The notes: generated by a model from the letters alone, not told the origin. Positions 26,567 to 35,514 are shown, numbered from the stretch's first letter. The stretch: 53,367 bases of DNA from Caldilineaceae bacterium (GCA_019637645.1 JAHBVH010000057.1:1-53367); one strand, 5' to 3'. A program made the numbers and translations.

Positions 26567-27379
26567 ATGACTATATCCGCGGACGCAACGATCTTTGACC
26601 GGTTTGCACGCTTCTATGACGCCGACTACCGGCACTACCAGGATGATCTGGAACTCATTCTCGACTTGGCCGCGCAGACTGGCGACCCCATTCTGGAATT
26701 GGGTTGCGGGACGGGGCGGGTCGTACTCCCCCTCGCCGAAGCTGGCTATACCATTACGGGCATTGACCTTAGTCCAGCGTTGCTGGCTGTTGCGCAGAAG
26801 AAGATAGTGGACAGAAGGCAGAAGACAGAAGACAGTGGGACAGTGGACGCCCAATCTTCAGTTTCCCTCCACCAAGCGGATCTGCGGACCTTTCAGCTAC
26901 CACGCAAGGATTTTGCTTTTGCGTTTTGTACCAGTAATACGTTGATGCACCTACAGACCCAGGCCGACCAACTGGCCGTGCTCCAGAATGCCTATCACCA
27001 TTTGCGCACCGATGGCCTGCTGTTGATCGACCTCTTCAATCCCGACGTGGCCCGGTTGCATGCCGTGAATGGGCTCACGGAGTTGGCCGATCAATGGGAA
27101 GATCCAACCACCGGCGCGCAGGTGATCAAATGGAGTGTGCGCACCGTTGATTGGGCCGAACAGATCCAAGAGACCCTCTTTCTCTATGAAGAACTCCTGC
27201 CCGATGGCGCTGTCCGCCGGACGCCCTGTCCCTTTACCCTGCGCTTTCTGTGGCGGGGCGAAGCAGAGTTATTACTGCAACGCGCGGGGTTTACGGTGGA
27301 AGCGGTCTGGGGCGACTTTGACGGCGCGCCCTATACCACCGCCAGTGAACATCTTTTACTCTTAGCCGGCAAAGTCTAA
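26567..27379 (+). CDS. Class I SAM-dependent methyltransferase carrying an in-frame repeat insertion
   Basis: 270 aa from ATG 26567 with GAGGGG upstream. Motif I is ILELGCGTGRVVLPLAEAGY near residue 43, then TGIDLSPALLAVA (motif II). A stretch at about residues 79-94 (VDRRQKTEDSGTVDAQ) is encoded by the dispersed purine-rich repeat at 26801-26847. The family resumes at SVSLHQADLRTFQLPRKDF, FCTSNTLMHL and LRTDGLLLIDLFNPD. The insertion falls in a surface loop between motif II and the acidic motif III, so the fold may survive. Substrate unknown. It is upstream of guaA on the same strand but with its own spacer. Confidence 0.88.
   Translation: MTISADATIFDRFARFYDADYRHYQDDLELILDLAAQTGDPILELGCGTGRVVLPLAEAGYTITGIDLSPALLAVAQKKIVDRRQKTEDSGTVDAQSSVSLHQADLRTFQLPRKDFAFAFCTSNTLMHLQTQADQLAVLQNAYHHLRTDGLLLIDLFNPDVARLHAVNGLTELADQWEDPTTGAQVIKWSVRTVDWAEQIQETLFLYEELLPDGAVRRTPCPFTLRFLWRGEAELLLQRAGFTVEAVWGDFDGAPYTTASEHLLLLAGKV
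26801..26847 (+). repeat. Dispersed purine-rich repeat inside a coding sequence (repeat family C)
   Basis: AAGATAGTGGACAGAAGGCA followed by further GAAGACAGAAGACAGTGG units. A matching array lies at 53323-53351 in a spacer and in inverse orientation at 24281-24326. This copy keeps the reading frame of the methyltransferase. Confidence 0.7.
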
Positions 27380-27436
27380 TGGTCTCCCGCATCTAAATCG
27401 GCACACTGGTTTGGATTCGGTCTCCCTGATCGAGCA

Positions 27437-27445
27437 TGATATAAT
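27437..27445 (+). promoter_or_regulatory. Candidate extended -10 promoter for guaA
   Basis: TGATATAAT (TG at 27437, TATAAT at 27440-27445) lies 180 bases upstream of the guaA start. No -35 hexamer is obvious at 17 bases. Confidence 0.4.
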
Positions 27446-27505
27446 GGCTTCACTTTCTCTACTGCATCGAACGTGGATGCGGCTGATTGGACAGAGCAAT
27501 CGGAT

Positions 27506-27560
27506 AAAATCCGCGTAAATTCGTTGCATCCGAGAAATCTGCGTTCTATTTTCATCCGTA
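27506..27560. repeat. Degenerate ATCCGCGT repeat upstream of guaA (repeat family B)
   Basis: The stretch has AAAATCCGCGTAAATTCG and AAATCTGCGTTCTATTTTC followed by ATCCG, a degraded version of the ATCCGCGTgaATCCGCGT words in the palindromes at 30931 and 45839. It lies in the guaA leader. Confidence 0.45.
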
Positions 27561-27626
27561 GGGGTTGCCGAGAGCCACTGGGTGCGGCATGTCACCTATC
27601 CAGAAAAGCGACACGAAAAGCGAACT

Positions 27627-29207
27627 ATGCACCACCAAACTATCGCCGTTTTGGATTACGGCAGCCAATACAGTCAACTCATTTGCCGCCGTGTGCGTGA
27701 AAAACAAGTATACGCCGAATTGATTCCTTGGGATCGGGCGGATGACCGCCTACCGGCCTTGCAGCCAACAGGGATTATCCTCTCTGGTGGCCCGAACAGT
27801 GTCTATGATACGGGCGCGCCCACATTGCCAGCCAGCGTATTGGCTAGCCAAGTTCCGGTCCTGGGCATTTGCTATGGCCTCCAACTGCTGGCCCATACCC
27901 TGGGTGGGCGCGTCGCACCGGCCACCGAACGGGAATATGGACCAGCGACGGTTCACTTGACCACCTCACCAGCGACATTCAATGGCGCGCTCTTTGCCGG
28001 GTTGGATGCGGATCTACAGGTATGGATGAGTCATGGCGATCGCGTAGAAACGTTGCCGCCCGGCTTTGAACCCGTGGCCGAAAGCAGCAATTCACCCTAT
28101 GCGGCGATCGTACACAAGGAGCGCGCGATCTACGCTATCCAATTTCATCCTGAAGTTGTGCATACGCCCCAAGGTGGCGCACTCCTAGAGAACTTCGTCA
28201 AACGGATCTGTGGCTGTGTGGGAGATTGGACACCGGGCAGCTTTATTGAGGAAACCATCGCGCAGATCCGCGCCCGGGTTGGTCCCACCGGCCATGTGAT
28301 CTGTGGGCTCAGTGGTGGGGTCGATAGCGCCGTAGCGGCTACGCTCGTCCACCGTGCCATTGGGGATCGGCTGGCCTGTGTCTTTGTTGATCACGGCCTG
28401 TTACGCCAAGGCGAAGCCGCCCAAGTCGTCGAAACTTTTGAAAAACATCAGGGCATGCACTTGATCGCCGTCAACGCCACCGAAGAATTTTTGGGCGACT
28501 TAGCCGGTGTCACCGATCCCGAACAGAAGCGCAAGCTCATTGGCACCCGCTTTGTCCGCACCTTTGAAGCCGAAGCAGGGCGGTTGGCGACCGCGTGGGG
28601 GGTCGATGCCCCCGCCTTTTTGGCCCAAGGCACCCTCTACCCGGACGTGATCGAATCCGCTGGCAGCGACGAAACCCGCCATGCCCGCACGATCAAGACC
28701 CATCATAATGTCGGTGGCTTGCCCAAAGACATGACCTTCCAGTTGATCGAGCCCTTGCGCATGCTCTTTAAGGACGAGGTGCGCAAAGTGGGGGAAGTAT
28801 TGGGGCTGCCCGAGGAGATCGTCTGGCGTCATCCTTTCCCCGGACCGGGCTTGGCGATTCGGATCATTGGGGATGTCTCCTGGGAACGGTTGGAAACGTT
28901 GCGCGCCGCCGATGCCATCTTCCTGGCGGAGCTGCGGGCGGCTGGCCTATACCGGCAGACAAGTCAGGTCTTTGGGGTCTTGCTACCCGTGCGCAGCGTG
29001 GGCGTCATGGGCGACGAGCGTACTTATGGCAATGCCTTGGCCCTGCGCGCCGTCACCACCGATGACTTTATGACCGCCGACTGGGCGCGCTTGCCCTATG
29101 ACTTGCTGGCAAAGGTAAGTAATCGGATTGTCAACGAGGTCAAGGGGATTAACCGCGTGGTATACGATATTAGCAGTAAGCCACCAGCCACCATTGAATG
29201 GGAATAG
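27627..29207 (+). CDS. guaA: GMP synthase (glutamine-hydrolysing)
   Basis: 526 aa; converts XMP, glutamine and ATP to GMP in the cytoplasm. The ATG at 27627 ([19 protein letters not shown]) matches the family start; the open frame extends 15 codons up without support, and no strong ribosome-binding site is seen. The class I amidotransferase domain has [15 protein letters not shown] with the nucleophile Cys, and [12 protein letters not shown]. The ATP-pyrophosphatase domain has [13 protein letters not shown]. The dimerisation domain has [17 protein letters not shown] and ends TIEWE. Length and motif order are normal. Confidence 0.97.
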   Translation: MHHQTIAVLDYGSQYSQLICRRVREKQVYAELIPWDRADDRLPALQPTGIILSGGPNSVYDTGAPTLPASVLASQVPVLGICYGLQLLAHTLGGRVAPATEREYGPATVHLTTSPATFNGALFAGLDADLQVWMSHGDRVETLPPGFEPVAESSNSPYAAIVHKERAIYAIQFHPEVVHTPQGGALLENFVKRICGCVGDWTPGSFIEETIAQIRARVGPTGHVICGLSGGVDSAVAATLVHRAIGDRLACVFVDHGLLRQGEAAQVVETFEKHQGMHLIAVNATEEFLGDLAGVTDPEQKRKLIGTRFVRTFEAEAGRLATAWGVDAPAFLAQGTLYPDVIESAGSDETRHARTIKTHHNVGGLPKDMTFQLIEPLRMLFKDEVRKVGEVLGLPEEIVWRHPFPGPGLAIRIIGDVSWERLETLRAADAIFLAELRAAGLYRQTSQVFGVLLPVRSVGVMGDERTYGNALALRAVTTDDFMTADWARLPYDLLAKVSNRIVNEVKGINRVVYDISSKPPATIEWE

Positions 29208-29240
29208 CGAGTGGGGAATAGGTTGCTGCCTATTCACGAA

Positions 29241-29273
29241 AACCCTGACTGGTTTTTCAAGCTAGTCAGGGTT
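29241..29273 (+). terminator. Hairpin after guaA (repeat family A)
   Basis: AACCCTGACT (29241-29250) pairs perfectly with 29264-29273; the 13-base loop GGTTTTTCAAGCT resembles the family A centre. It is 34 bases past the guaA stop and is its likely terminator. Confidence 0.6.
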
Positions 29274-29309
29274 GGTTCTCGCACGTAACGTCTAGCCAAA
29301 CACACGCAT

Positions 29310-30920
29310 ATGCAAAGGTTTATCACATTTCTTCTGCTCTTCATTGGGATTGCCGCGCTCTTTCCGCTCTATTCGCGCTACAAAGTGAGCGCGGCACCGA
29401 TCCCACCGGGCGTTTATTTGGGGGGGCTAGCCCTGAGCACGGTCAAAGAGCCGGCGGAAATTCGGCGCCACCTGGAAAGCATTTACTACGAACCAGTTGG
29501 CCTCTATTTCCAGAACAAGCGTCTACCCCTACAGGCCGATGAAGTAGACTTTTATGTTGATGCCGAGCAGATGATCCAAGAGGCGACACGCTATCTCGAA
29601 GGCACGCCCTTTATTGACATTGCTGTACGCGAAGCCTTGGGCTTTTCGCAGCAGCGGCGGGATGTTCCTGTGCGCTTCACGCTGAACAGCGAAAAATTGC
29701 GGGCTTGGCTGACCGATGTCGCCACAAGCTATAACTACGAGCCGTCGCCACCCCGTGCGCTCGCACCCCGGCAGCAATGGAACGATGGCACGATGAGTGC
29801 TGATTCTGCGCTCCCCGCGGGCTATGTCGGCAGCTTCGAGCAGGATTGGAGTTGGCAGCCCGGCGAACCTGGCTACACGCTAGATGTCGAAGCCAGCATT
29901 CCCCAAGTGATTGCGGCGTTCACCGCACAGGAAGAACGTACAGCCACTCTCATCCTCACCGAAAAAGCTCCACCGGCCCCAGCAATGGCCGAATTAACAC
30001 GGGCGCTAGATGCCTATACCGCGGATTTTCCTGGCTTTGCGGCCCTCTATATTCAAGATCTAACCAGTGGCGAAGAGGCTAAGGTTGATGCCGATGTCGC
30101 TTTTTCGGGTATGTCTACCCTAAAAATCGCGATTGTCATCGCGGTGATGCAAAAATTAGACGGCGGCATTCAGGCAGATCATCCCGTCAGCCGCGATGTA
30201 GGGGTCTGGATCGACTATGCATTGGGGGATAGCAATAACTACGCGGCAAATCAATTGTTGCGTTGGCTGGGCGATGGCAACATGGGAGCTGGCGCGCAGC
30301 GAGTGACGGAATTGATGCGCACCCTTGGCTTTGTCAATACCTATATGCAGTCTGGTTACGATGTCGATGTCCGCTTACCCCAAATTCCAACGCCAGGCAA
30401 CCAACGCGAGGACTGGAACACCAACCCCGATCCCAACCTTCAATCCACCCCAACGGAAATGGGTCAGCTCTTGGCGGCGGTCTACCACTGTATGCAAGGT
30501 GAAGGCATCTTGATCGAGCGCTACGCCGACACCATTACGCCGGATGAATGTGAGACGATCCTCTTCTATATGAGCCATGACGAATTTCAGGAGATGCTGT
30601 GGGGTGGCTTGCCCAATGTGAAAGATGCTTGGATTCTCCACAAACATGGCTTTGCCTACGAATCACATAGCGATGTCGCGCTCATCTGGGGACCGACGGG
30701 GCCTTATGTAATCAGTTTCTTTGTCTATCGTCCCGGCTGGATGGATTGGGCCACGAGCAACAGCCGCATGAAGGGCGTCAGTCGCGCCACCTGGCGCTTT
30801 TTTGAATTCCAGCAAGAGAAGCTCGGCGTAGAGACGCCAACCGCACCGCTCATCACACCACCGCCTGGCTATGCCCCCTTTAAAGAATATATTCCCGTTA
30901 CCAGCACCGGGGGCAGGTAG
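29310..30920 (+). CDS. Exported class A beta-lactamase-like serine hydrolase with VanW-type N-terminal domain
   Basis: 536 aa. Residues 4-20 form an uncleaved signal anchor or signal peptide. The next region (IPPGVYLGGLALSTV ... LPLQADEVDFYVDAEQMIQEA, about 31-90) resembles the putative peptidoglycan-binding domain found N-terminal to VanW. The C-terminal half is class A beta-lactamase-like: Ser269-x-x-Lys272 (MSTLKIAI), Ser308-Asn-Asn in GDSNNYAANQLL in place of SDN, and Lys445-His-Gly in place of KTG. The classical Glu166 loop is not recognisable. It is more likely a cell-wall hydrolase or transpeptidase relative than a resistance enzyme. A very stable hairpin follows at 30931. Confidence 0.8.
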   Translation: MQRFITFLLLFIGIAALFPLYSRYKVSAAPIPPGVYLGGLALSTVKEPAEIRRHLESIYYEPVGLYFQNKRLPLQADEVDFYVDAEQMIQEATRYLEGTPFIDIAVREALGFSQQRRDVPVRFTLNSEKLRAWLTDVATSYNYEPSPPRALAPRQQWNDGTMSADSALPAGYVGSFEQDWSWQPGEPGYTLDVEASIPQVIAAFTAQEERTATLILTEKAPPAPAMAELTRALDAYTADFPGFAALYIQDLTSGEEAKVDADVAFSGMSTLKIAIVIAVMQKLDGGIQADHPVSRDVGVWIDYALGDSNNYAANQLLRWLGDGNMGAGAQRVTELMRTLGFVNTYMQSGYDVDVRLPQIPTPGNQREDWNTNPDPNLQSTPTEMGQLLAAVYHCMQGEGILIERYADTITPDECETILFYMSHDEFQEMLWGGLPNVKDAWILHKHGFAYESHSDVALIWGPTGPYVISFFVYRPGWMDWATSNSRMKGVSRATWRFFEFQQEKLGVETPTAPLITPPPGYAPFKEYIPVTSTGGR

Positions 30921-30930
30921 CCCAGCGCTT

Positions 30931-30990
30931 CGGCGGGTTGCTTTTCGGACGCGGACTGCTTCTTATCCGCGTCCGAAAAGCAACCCGCCG
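30931..30990 (+). terminator. Perfect 25-bp stem-loop (repeat family B)
   Basis: Arms 30931-30955 and 30966-30990 are perfectly complementary over 25 bp, with a 10-base loop. It starts 10 bases after the serine hydrolase stop. The inner GGACGCGGA/TCCGCGTCC part and the following ATCCGCGTT are shared with the repeat at 45839. There is no T-run, so it may act as a transcript stabiliser as well as a terminator. Confidence 0.7.
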
Positions 30991-31154
30991 CGTGTATCCG
31001 CGTTCCCTTTTCTAATGGTCTTCCCACCAGAAAGCGCTCCCCGCTTTGGCCCTTTGTTTGACACAGACGTACTTCCGCGTGATAATACGCAAATTCAGTG
31101 GTAGTACCTTCCCACGCTCCCAACAAGATACAAACACACAATCGAGGAACTAAA

Positions 31155-31967
31155 ATGAGCTGGAATGAACATGTTGTCGTTGTCACCGGCGCAGGCAGCG
31201 GCATTGGGCAAGGGATTGCCGAGCGCTTTGCCGAAGCCGGGGCCGAAGTCGTTGTCGCCGAAGTGAACCGAGAACGCGGGGAGGCCGTGGCCCAAACGCT
31301 CCAAACGCAGTATGGCAAAGGCTTGTTTGTCCAGACCAATGTAGCGAACGCCGCCGACTGTCGCGCCCTCATCCAACGCACCGTCGCAGAATATGGACAC
31401 TTGGACACCTTAGTCAACAACGCCGGTGTCAACTTTGTCAAGCCGACGCTAGAGATGGACGAAGCCGATTGGGATCGGGTGGTGGATGTCGATCTCAAAG
31501 GCACCTTCCTGTGTAGCCGCTATGCCCTAGAAGCGATGGTGCCACGGCGACAAGGCAATGTGATCAACATCGCCAGCGTCCACACCGTCGCGACGCTGCC
31601 CGAAGCCGCCCCCTATGCCGCAGCCAAAGGCGGTGTCCACATGATGACCTGTTCCCTTGCCATCGAGTTTGCACCCTACGGCATTCGGGTCAACGCGGTG
31701 AGCCCCGGCCTGACCGACACCCAGATCTGGCAGGATCTACAAGAGGCCGCCGCCGACCAGGCCGAGGCGCGCCAACACTGGTTTGACAACATTCCGCTGG
31801 GCCGTGTCCAAAGTGCGCGCGAAGTGGCGAATGTCGTGCTCTTTTTGGCCTCGCCCGACTCTAGCTACATTACCGGGGCCAACATCATGACCGACGGCGG
31901 CATGACCAGCCAATTGATCAACCGCGCCCGCTACGCCAGCCGCGCGGTCGAAGGCAAATTCGAGTAG
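31155..31967 (+). CDS. Short-chain dehydrogenase/reductase
   Basis: 270 aa from ATG 31155 with GAGGAAC eight bases upstream. Classical SDR layout: VVVTGAGSGIGQGIAERFAEAG (NAD(P)-binding TGxxxGIG) near residue 9, LDTLVNNAGVN (NNAG), INIASVHTV (catalytic Ser) and the YAAAKGG active-site pair, then FAPYGIRVNAVSPGL. The C-terminus has VVLFLASPDSSYITGANIMTDGG. The Glu in VVVAEVN, at the end of the second strand, suggests NAD preference. It is followed after 26 bases by a lactonase-type hydrolase, consistent with oxidation of a sugar to a lactone that the neighbour opens (inference). Confidence 0.93.
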   Translation: MSWNEHVVVVTGAGSGIGQGIAERFAEAGAEVVVAEVNRERGEAVAQTLQTQYGKGLFVQTNVANAADCRALIQRTVAEYGHLDTLVNNAGVNFVKPTLEMDEADWDRVVDVDLKGTFLCSRYALEAMVPRRQGNVINIASVHTVATLPEAAPYAAAKGGVHMMTCSLAIEFAPYGIRVNAVSPGLTDTQIWQDLQEAAADQAEARQHWFDNIPLGRVQSAREVANVVLFLASPDSSYITGANIMTDGGMTSQLINRARYASRAVEGKFE

Positions 31968-31993
31968 ATCATCACTACATGATGGAGAACCCT

Positions 31994-32848
31994 ATGCTTC
32001 CCTTTCCCATTATCGACACCCACCTGCATCTGTGGGACCCTGGCTATCTACGGTATTCCTGGCTAGATAGCAATGCGCTCCTCAACAAGCCCTATCTGTT
32101 GGAAGACTATAACCGCCACTGTGGGCCGGTGCAGGTGGAAAAGATGGTCTTTCTCCAATGTGAGGTGGATGTCGCCTACTTTCAGCAAGAGGCGGCTTGG
32201 ATCACCAGCTTGGCGGCGCAAGATCCCCGCCTTCAGGGGATAGTGCCTTGGGCTCCGCTAGAAAAAGGCGATGCCGCGCAGGCTGATCTAGAGCAACTCT
32301 TAGCGGCCAACCCGTTGGTCAAGGGGATTCGGCGCATTATCCAATTTGAGCCCGATCTCGCATTTTGTCTGCGCCCTGATTTTGTCAAAGGCGTACAGTT
32401 GCTGGCTCATTATGGACTAAGCTTCGATATTTGTATTTCTCATATCCAATTGGCCAATACGATCAAACTGGTGGCCCAGTGCCCCAACGTACCCTTTATC
32501 CTCGATCACATTGGCAAACCCGATATTAAACATCACCGGTTGGAGCCCTGGCAAAGCGAGATCCGCACTTTGGCTAGCTTTCCCAATGTTTGGTGCAAAG
32601 TCTCGGGTCTCGTGACCGAAGCGGATCATGAACAGTGGACCCAAGCAGATCTCAAACCCTACATTGACCATGTGATCGATGCCTTCGGCTTTGATCGGGT
32701 CATCTACGGGGGAGATTGGCCCGTGGCCTACCAAGCCACCGACTATCCTCGTTGGGTCGAGACGCTAGCTTGGGCCGTGCAAGGTGCGTCTGCGTCAGAA
32801 GTGCATCAGCTTTTCTATGATAATGCCGTCACCTTCTATCGCTTGTAG
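31994..32848 (+). CDS. Amidohydrolase-superfamily lactonase (fuconolactonase-like)
   Basis: 284 aa from ATG 31994, with GGAG at 31984-31987. The start IIDTHLHLWDP carries the HxH of the amidohydrolase TIM barrel. Further features are QPDLAFCL-like strands (IQFEPDLAFCL), PFILDHIGKPDIK with the metal/catalytic His, WCKVSGLVTEAD, and FGFDRVIYGGDWPV with the conserved Asp. This set is typical of COG3618 members such as L-fuconolactonase and 2-pyrone-4,6-dicarboxylate lactonase. Together with the upstream SDR it suggests non-phosphorylative oxidation of a sugar. The last 54 bases overlap, tail to tail, the gene on the other strand. Confidence 0.88.
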   Translation: MLPFPIIDTHLHLWDPGYLRYSWLDSNALLNKPYLLEDYNRHCGPVQVEKMVFLQCEVDVAYFQQEAAWITSLAAQDPRLQGIVPWAPLEKGDAAQADLEQLLAANPLVKGIRRIIQFEPDLAFCLRPDFVKGVQLLAHYGLSFDICISHIQLANTIKLVAQCPNVPFILDHIGKPDIKHHRLEPWQSEIRTLASFPNVWCKVSGLVTEADHEQWTQADLKPYIDHVIDAFGFDRVIYGGDWPVAYQATDYPRWVETLAWAVQGASASEVHQLFYDNAVTFYRL

Positions 32849-33361
32849 CTTGATTGTCGGTTGATCGTCAGTGGGTGACGGTAAAACAACTGGCGTAGTT
32901 GTCCGGCTCGCTTCAACTGTGCCGGGCAACTCAGCGGTCAGCGGTTGGTTGGGCTGCTGAAGTTGCGCAAGATAAGCCTCGGCTGTGGCTAGTGCCGTCT
33001 GTAAACGACTGCTTTCTGTCGATTGGGTGGGTGGTGGTGCGCCATGCGGATCCGGCGCAGATGCAAGGGGCTCTACCTGACGGTACAGGAGCCCCATGCC
33101 AATAGCACCGCCAGTGGCCCCAATCGTCACCGGCAGCATGAAGGCAAATTTGGCAATCCCACTCTTGGCGGCCCAAGTTGTGCCCAGCGCGACTGCTCCT
33201 TTAGCTGCCACTAAGCCCGCCACGGCACCCGACGTAGCAGCCAGCGCCACCACGCCAGCCATATGAATTTCGCGTTGGTGGGCGTGATAGAAGGTGTCCA
33301 CCCGTTCCCACTGTTCAGAACGCATGGTTGACCATTTTGCGAATCGCTTGCGCGTCTTCAT
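32795..33361 (-). CDS. Small membrane protein of unknown function
   Basis: About 188 aa from ATG 33361 (GGAG ten bases upstream); ATG 33325 is another option. The N-terminus is basic (MKTRKRFAKW). Two Gly/Ala-rich hydrophobic segments follow (about residues 34-55 and 68-90), then a Pro/Ser/Thr-rich stretch with a possible short coiled coil (LQTALATAEAYLAQLQQ) and an acidic tail. I recognise no family. The 3' end overlaps the amidohydrolase gene by 54 bases in antisense. Confidence 0.55.
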   Translation of the reverse strand: MKTRKRFAKWSTMRSEQWERVDTFYHAHQREIHMAGVVALAATSGAVAGLVAAKGAVALGTTWAAKSGIAKFAFMLPVTIGATGGAIGMGLLYRQVEPLASAPDPHGAPPPTQSTESSRLQTALATAEAYLAQLQQPNQPLTAELPGTVEASRTTTPVVLPSPTDDQPTIKLQAIEGDGIIIEKLMHF

Positions 33362-33507
33362 CCTGACTTTGCTCCATTTGCGAGATCGGCTCGACCGTGT
33401 AAGCTTGATAAATTTATTGTAAGTTAATCGCATATAGTGTATCAAGATCCGAGGGGAATACAAAATGTCATCCCAGCAGTGTGGTGAATGAAACGAGGAT
33501 AACGCTG

Positions 33508-34500
33508 ATGACGAAAGCGCTTTTTTTGCTCAACGCCGATGCCTACTCCAAAATCTATGGGCCGGCTCAACAGGCCGCGCTTAGCGCGCTAGTTGCGCTA
33601 TACGCGCCGCCCCAAACAGCCCAATCCGTGGCTGCCGATCCAACGATTTTGCACGAAGCCGAACTTCTCTTTTCTGGCTGGGGCATGCCACGGATGGATG
33701 AAGCTTTTCTGGCCCATACGCCAAAGCTCAAAGCTGTCTTTTACGGTGCGGGGTCGATCAAAGCGTGTACGACCGATGCCTTCTGGGCGCGCAAAATCCC
33801 CATTACTAGTTCCTATGCAGCCAATGCTGTGCCTGTAGCCGAATTTACCCTTGCCCAGATTCTGCTTTGCCTCAAAAAGAGCTGGCAATATGCCTTTGCG
33901 CTCAAGCACGACCGGGCCTATGGTGCGCGCTTTACGGTGCCCGGTGGCTATGGCAGCACGGTGGGTTTGATCTCGCTAGGGATGATCGGTCGCCTCGTCT
34001 GTCGCCATTTACAGCGCTTTGACGTTCAGGTACTTGCCTATGATCCTTTTGTCACCGCTGCGGATGCCGCGGAGTTGGGTGTCACCCTTTGCCCCTTAAC
34101 CGAAATTTTTCAGCGCGCCGATGTGGTTTCGCTCCATACCCCCTGGCTGCCCGAAACGGTGGGCATGATCACGGGCGCGCACTTCGCGGCCATGAAGGAA
34201 GGCGCGACCTTTATCAACACAGCCCGCGGCGCGGTGGTCCGTGAACCCGAATTGATCGCGGTCCTTCAACAGCGCCCCGACTTGCTGGCCGTGCTCGATG
34301 TCACCTATCCCGAGCCACCGGTTCCTGGGTCGCCGCTCTATACACTGCCCAATGTGGTGTTGACGCCCCATATTGCTGGTTCGTTGGATGCCGAATGTCA
34401 GCGGATGGGGCAGATCGTGGTCGATGAAGTACGGCGCTTTCTGACCGGTGAGCCCCTGCAATGGGCAATTTCACAGGCCCAAGCCGCCGTGATGGCATAA
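33508..34500 (+). CDS. D-isomer-specific 2-hydroxyacid dehydrogenase
   Basis: 330 aa from ATG 33508 with GAGGA upstream. The NAD domain has GSTVGLISLGMIGRLVCRHLQRF (GxxxLGxIG, a slightly variant fingerprint) and VLAYDPF. The family's later motif reads ADVVSLHTPWLPETVGMI and FINTARGAVVREPELIAVL (substrate/cofactor Arg). VLDVTYPEPP contains the Glu of the relay, and VVLTPHIAGSLDAE supplies the catalytic His. It interconverts a 2-hydroxyacid and 2-oxoacid; substrate unknown. The gene precedes a family D palindrome and is convergent with carbamate kinase. Confidence 0.92.
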   Translation: MTKALFLLNADAYSKIYGPAQQAALSALVALYAPPQTAQSVAADPTILHEAELLFSGWGMPRMDEAFLAHTPKLKAVFYGAGSIKACTTDAFWARKIPITSSYAANAVPVAEFTLAQILLCLKKSWQYAFALKHDRAYGARFTVPGGYGSTVGLISLGMIGRLVCRHLQRFDVQVLAYDPFVTAADAAELGVTLCPLTEIFQRADVVSLHTPWLPETVGMITGAHFAAMKEGATFINTARGAVVREPELIAVLQQRPDLLAVLDVTYPEPPVPGSPLYTLPNVVLTPHIAGSLDAECQRMGQIVVDEVRRFLTGEPLQWAISQAQAAVMA

Positions 34501-34522
34501 TGGCATAGGAAAAGCGTGATTT

Positions 34523-34558
34523 GTGATTCGTAAAACGTGAGCACGTTTTATGAATCAC
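34523..34558. terminator. Palindrome between convergent genes (repeat family D)
   Basis: GTGATTCGTAAAACG (34523-34537) pairs with 34544-34558 with one mismatch. An extra GCGTGATTT word precedes it. It lies between the dehydrogenase and carbamate kinase 3' ends, so it could terminate both. Confidence 0.6.
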
Positions 34559-35514
34559 GCCTTCTGCTCCGGCAGCACCCAAGTACCGGTTGCGCCGGTC
34601 AGGGCTTGGCTAATATGGTCAGGATCAGTGATCAGGGCGGGCTTACCGCTTTGCTGGACGAAGGCGATCACCGCTTCGATCTTGGGGGCCATGCTCCCCG
34701 CGCCAAAGTGGCCGGCGGCATAGTAATCCGCCAATTCCGTAACTGTAACTTGGCGTAAATTCTGTTGTTGGGGGGTATTGTAGTGAATGGCGACAAACTC
34801 AACGCCGGTGGAGATGAGCAAGAGATCGACATCGAGTTGCGCGGCCAAAAGGCTGCTAGCCCGATCTTTGTCAACGACCGCGTAGACGCCTTGGACATCG
34901 CGCAATTCCCCCTTCTGGTTCTGCACAACCGGGATGCCACCCCCACCCGCGGCAATGACCACATGGTTGGCGTCGAGCAGCGTAGTGATCACCGGTGCTT
35001 CGAGGATCGCCAGTGGCTTGGGGGAAGCAACCATCCGTCGCCAACCGCGCCCAGCATCTTCCATCACGTGCCAACCTTGAGTGGCAAAGGCGCGCGCTTC
35101 GGCTTCACTGAGGAAAGCGCCAATGGGCTTGGAGGGCTGCTGAAAGGCAGGATCATCGGCATCGACCAAGGTTTGGGTGATCAAGGCAATGGCCGAGAGG
35201 GGAATGTTGCGACTGTGCAGCTCATTATGCAGGGCTTGTTGCAACATATAACCAATGCCCCCTTGGGTATCGGCCACCACAATATCTAGGGGAATGGCAA
35301 AGACTTCGTGCGCGGCTAACTCGTTGCGCCGTAGAATATAACCTGCTTGGGGGCCATTGCCATGGGTGACGATCAGTTGCCAACCAGCTTCGATCATATC
35401 CACTAAATGTTTACACGTTTTGCGGATGGCATCCCATTGATGAGGAATGTCGGGCTTACGATTATCAGCAATCAGCGAATTGCCGCCAATCGCAACGAGG
35501 ACACGCTTGGGCAT
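34555..35514 (-). CDS. arcC: Carbamate kinase
   Basis: 319 aa from ATG 35514 with AAGGAG five bases upstream. Makes ATP and carbamate from carbamoyl phosphate and ADP, or the reverse. Motifs: VLVAIGGNSLI at the start, LIVTHGNGPQAGYILRRNE, ALITQTLVDADDPAFQQPSKPIG, GWRRMVASPKPLAI, VIAAGGGGIPV, VDKDRASSLLAAQLDVDLLLISTGV, and HFGAGSMAPKIEAVIAFV near the C-terminus, all as in the amino-acid kinase fold. No arginine deiminase or carbamoyltransferase gene is nearby, so the source of carbamoyl phosphate is unclear. The first residue block has GGNSL where GGNAL is usual. Confidence 0.95.
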   Translation of the reverse strand: MPKRVLVAIGGNSLIADNRKPDIPHQWDAIRKTCKHLVDMIEAGWQLIVTHGNGPQAGYILRRNELAAHEVFAIPLDIVVADTQGGIGYMLQQALHNELHSRNIPLSAIALITQTLVDADDPAFQQPSKPIGAFLSEAEARAFATQGWHVMEDAGRGWRRMVASPKPLAILEAPVITTLLDANHVVIAAGGGGIPVVQNQKGELRDVQGVYAVVDKDRASSLLAAQLDVDLLLISTGVEFVAIHYNTPQQQNLRQVTVTELADYYAAGHFGAGSMAPKIEAVIAFVQQSGKPALITDPDHISQALTGATGTWVLPEQKA

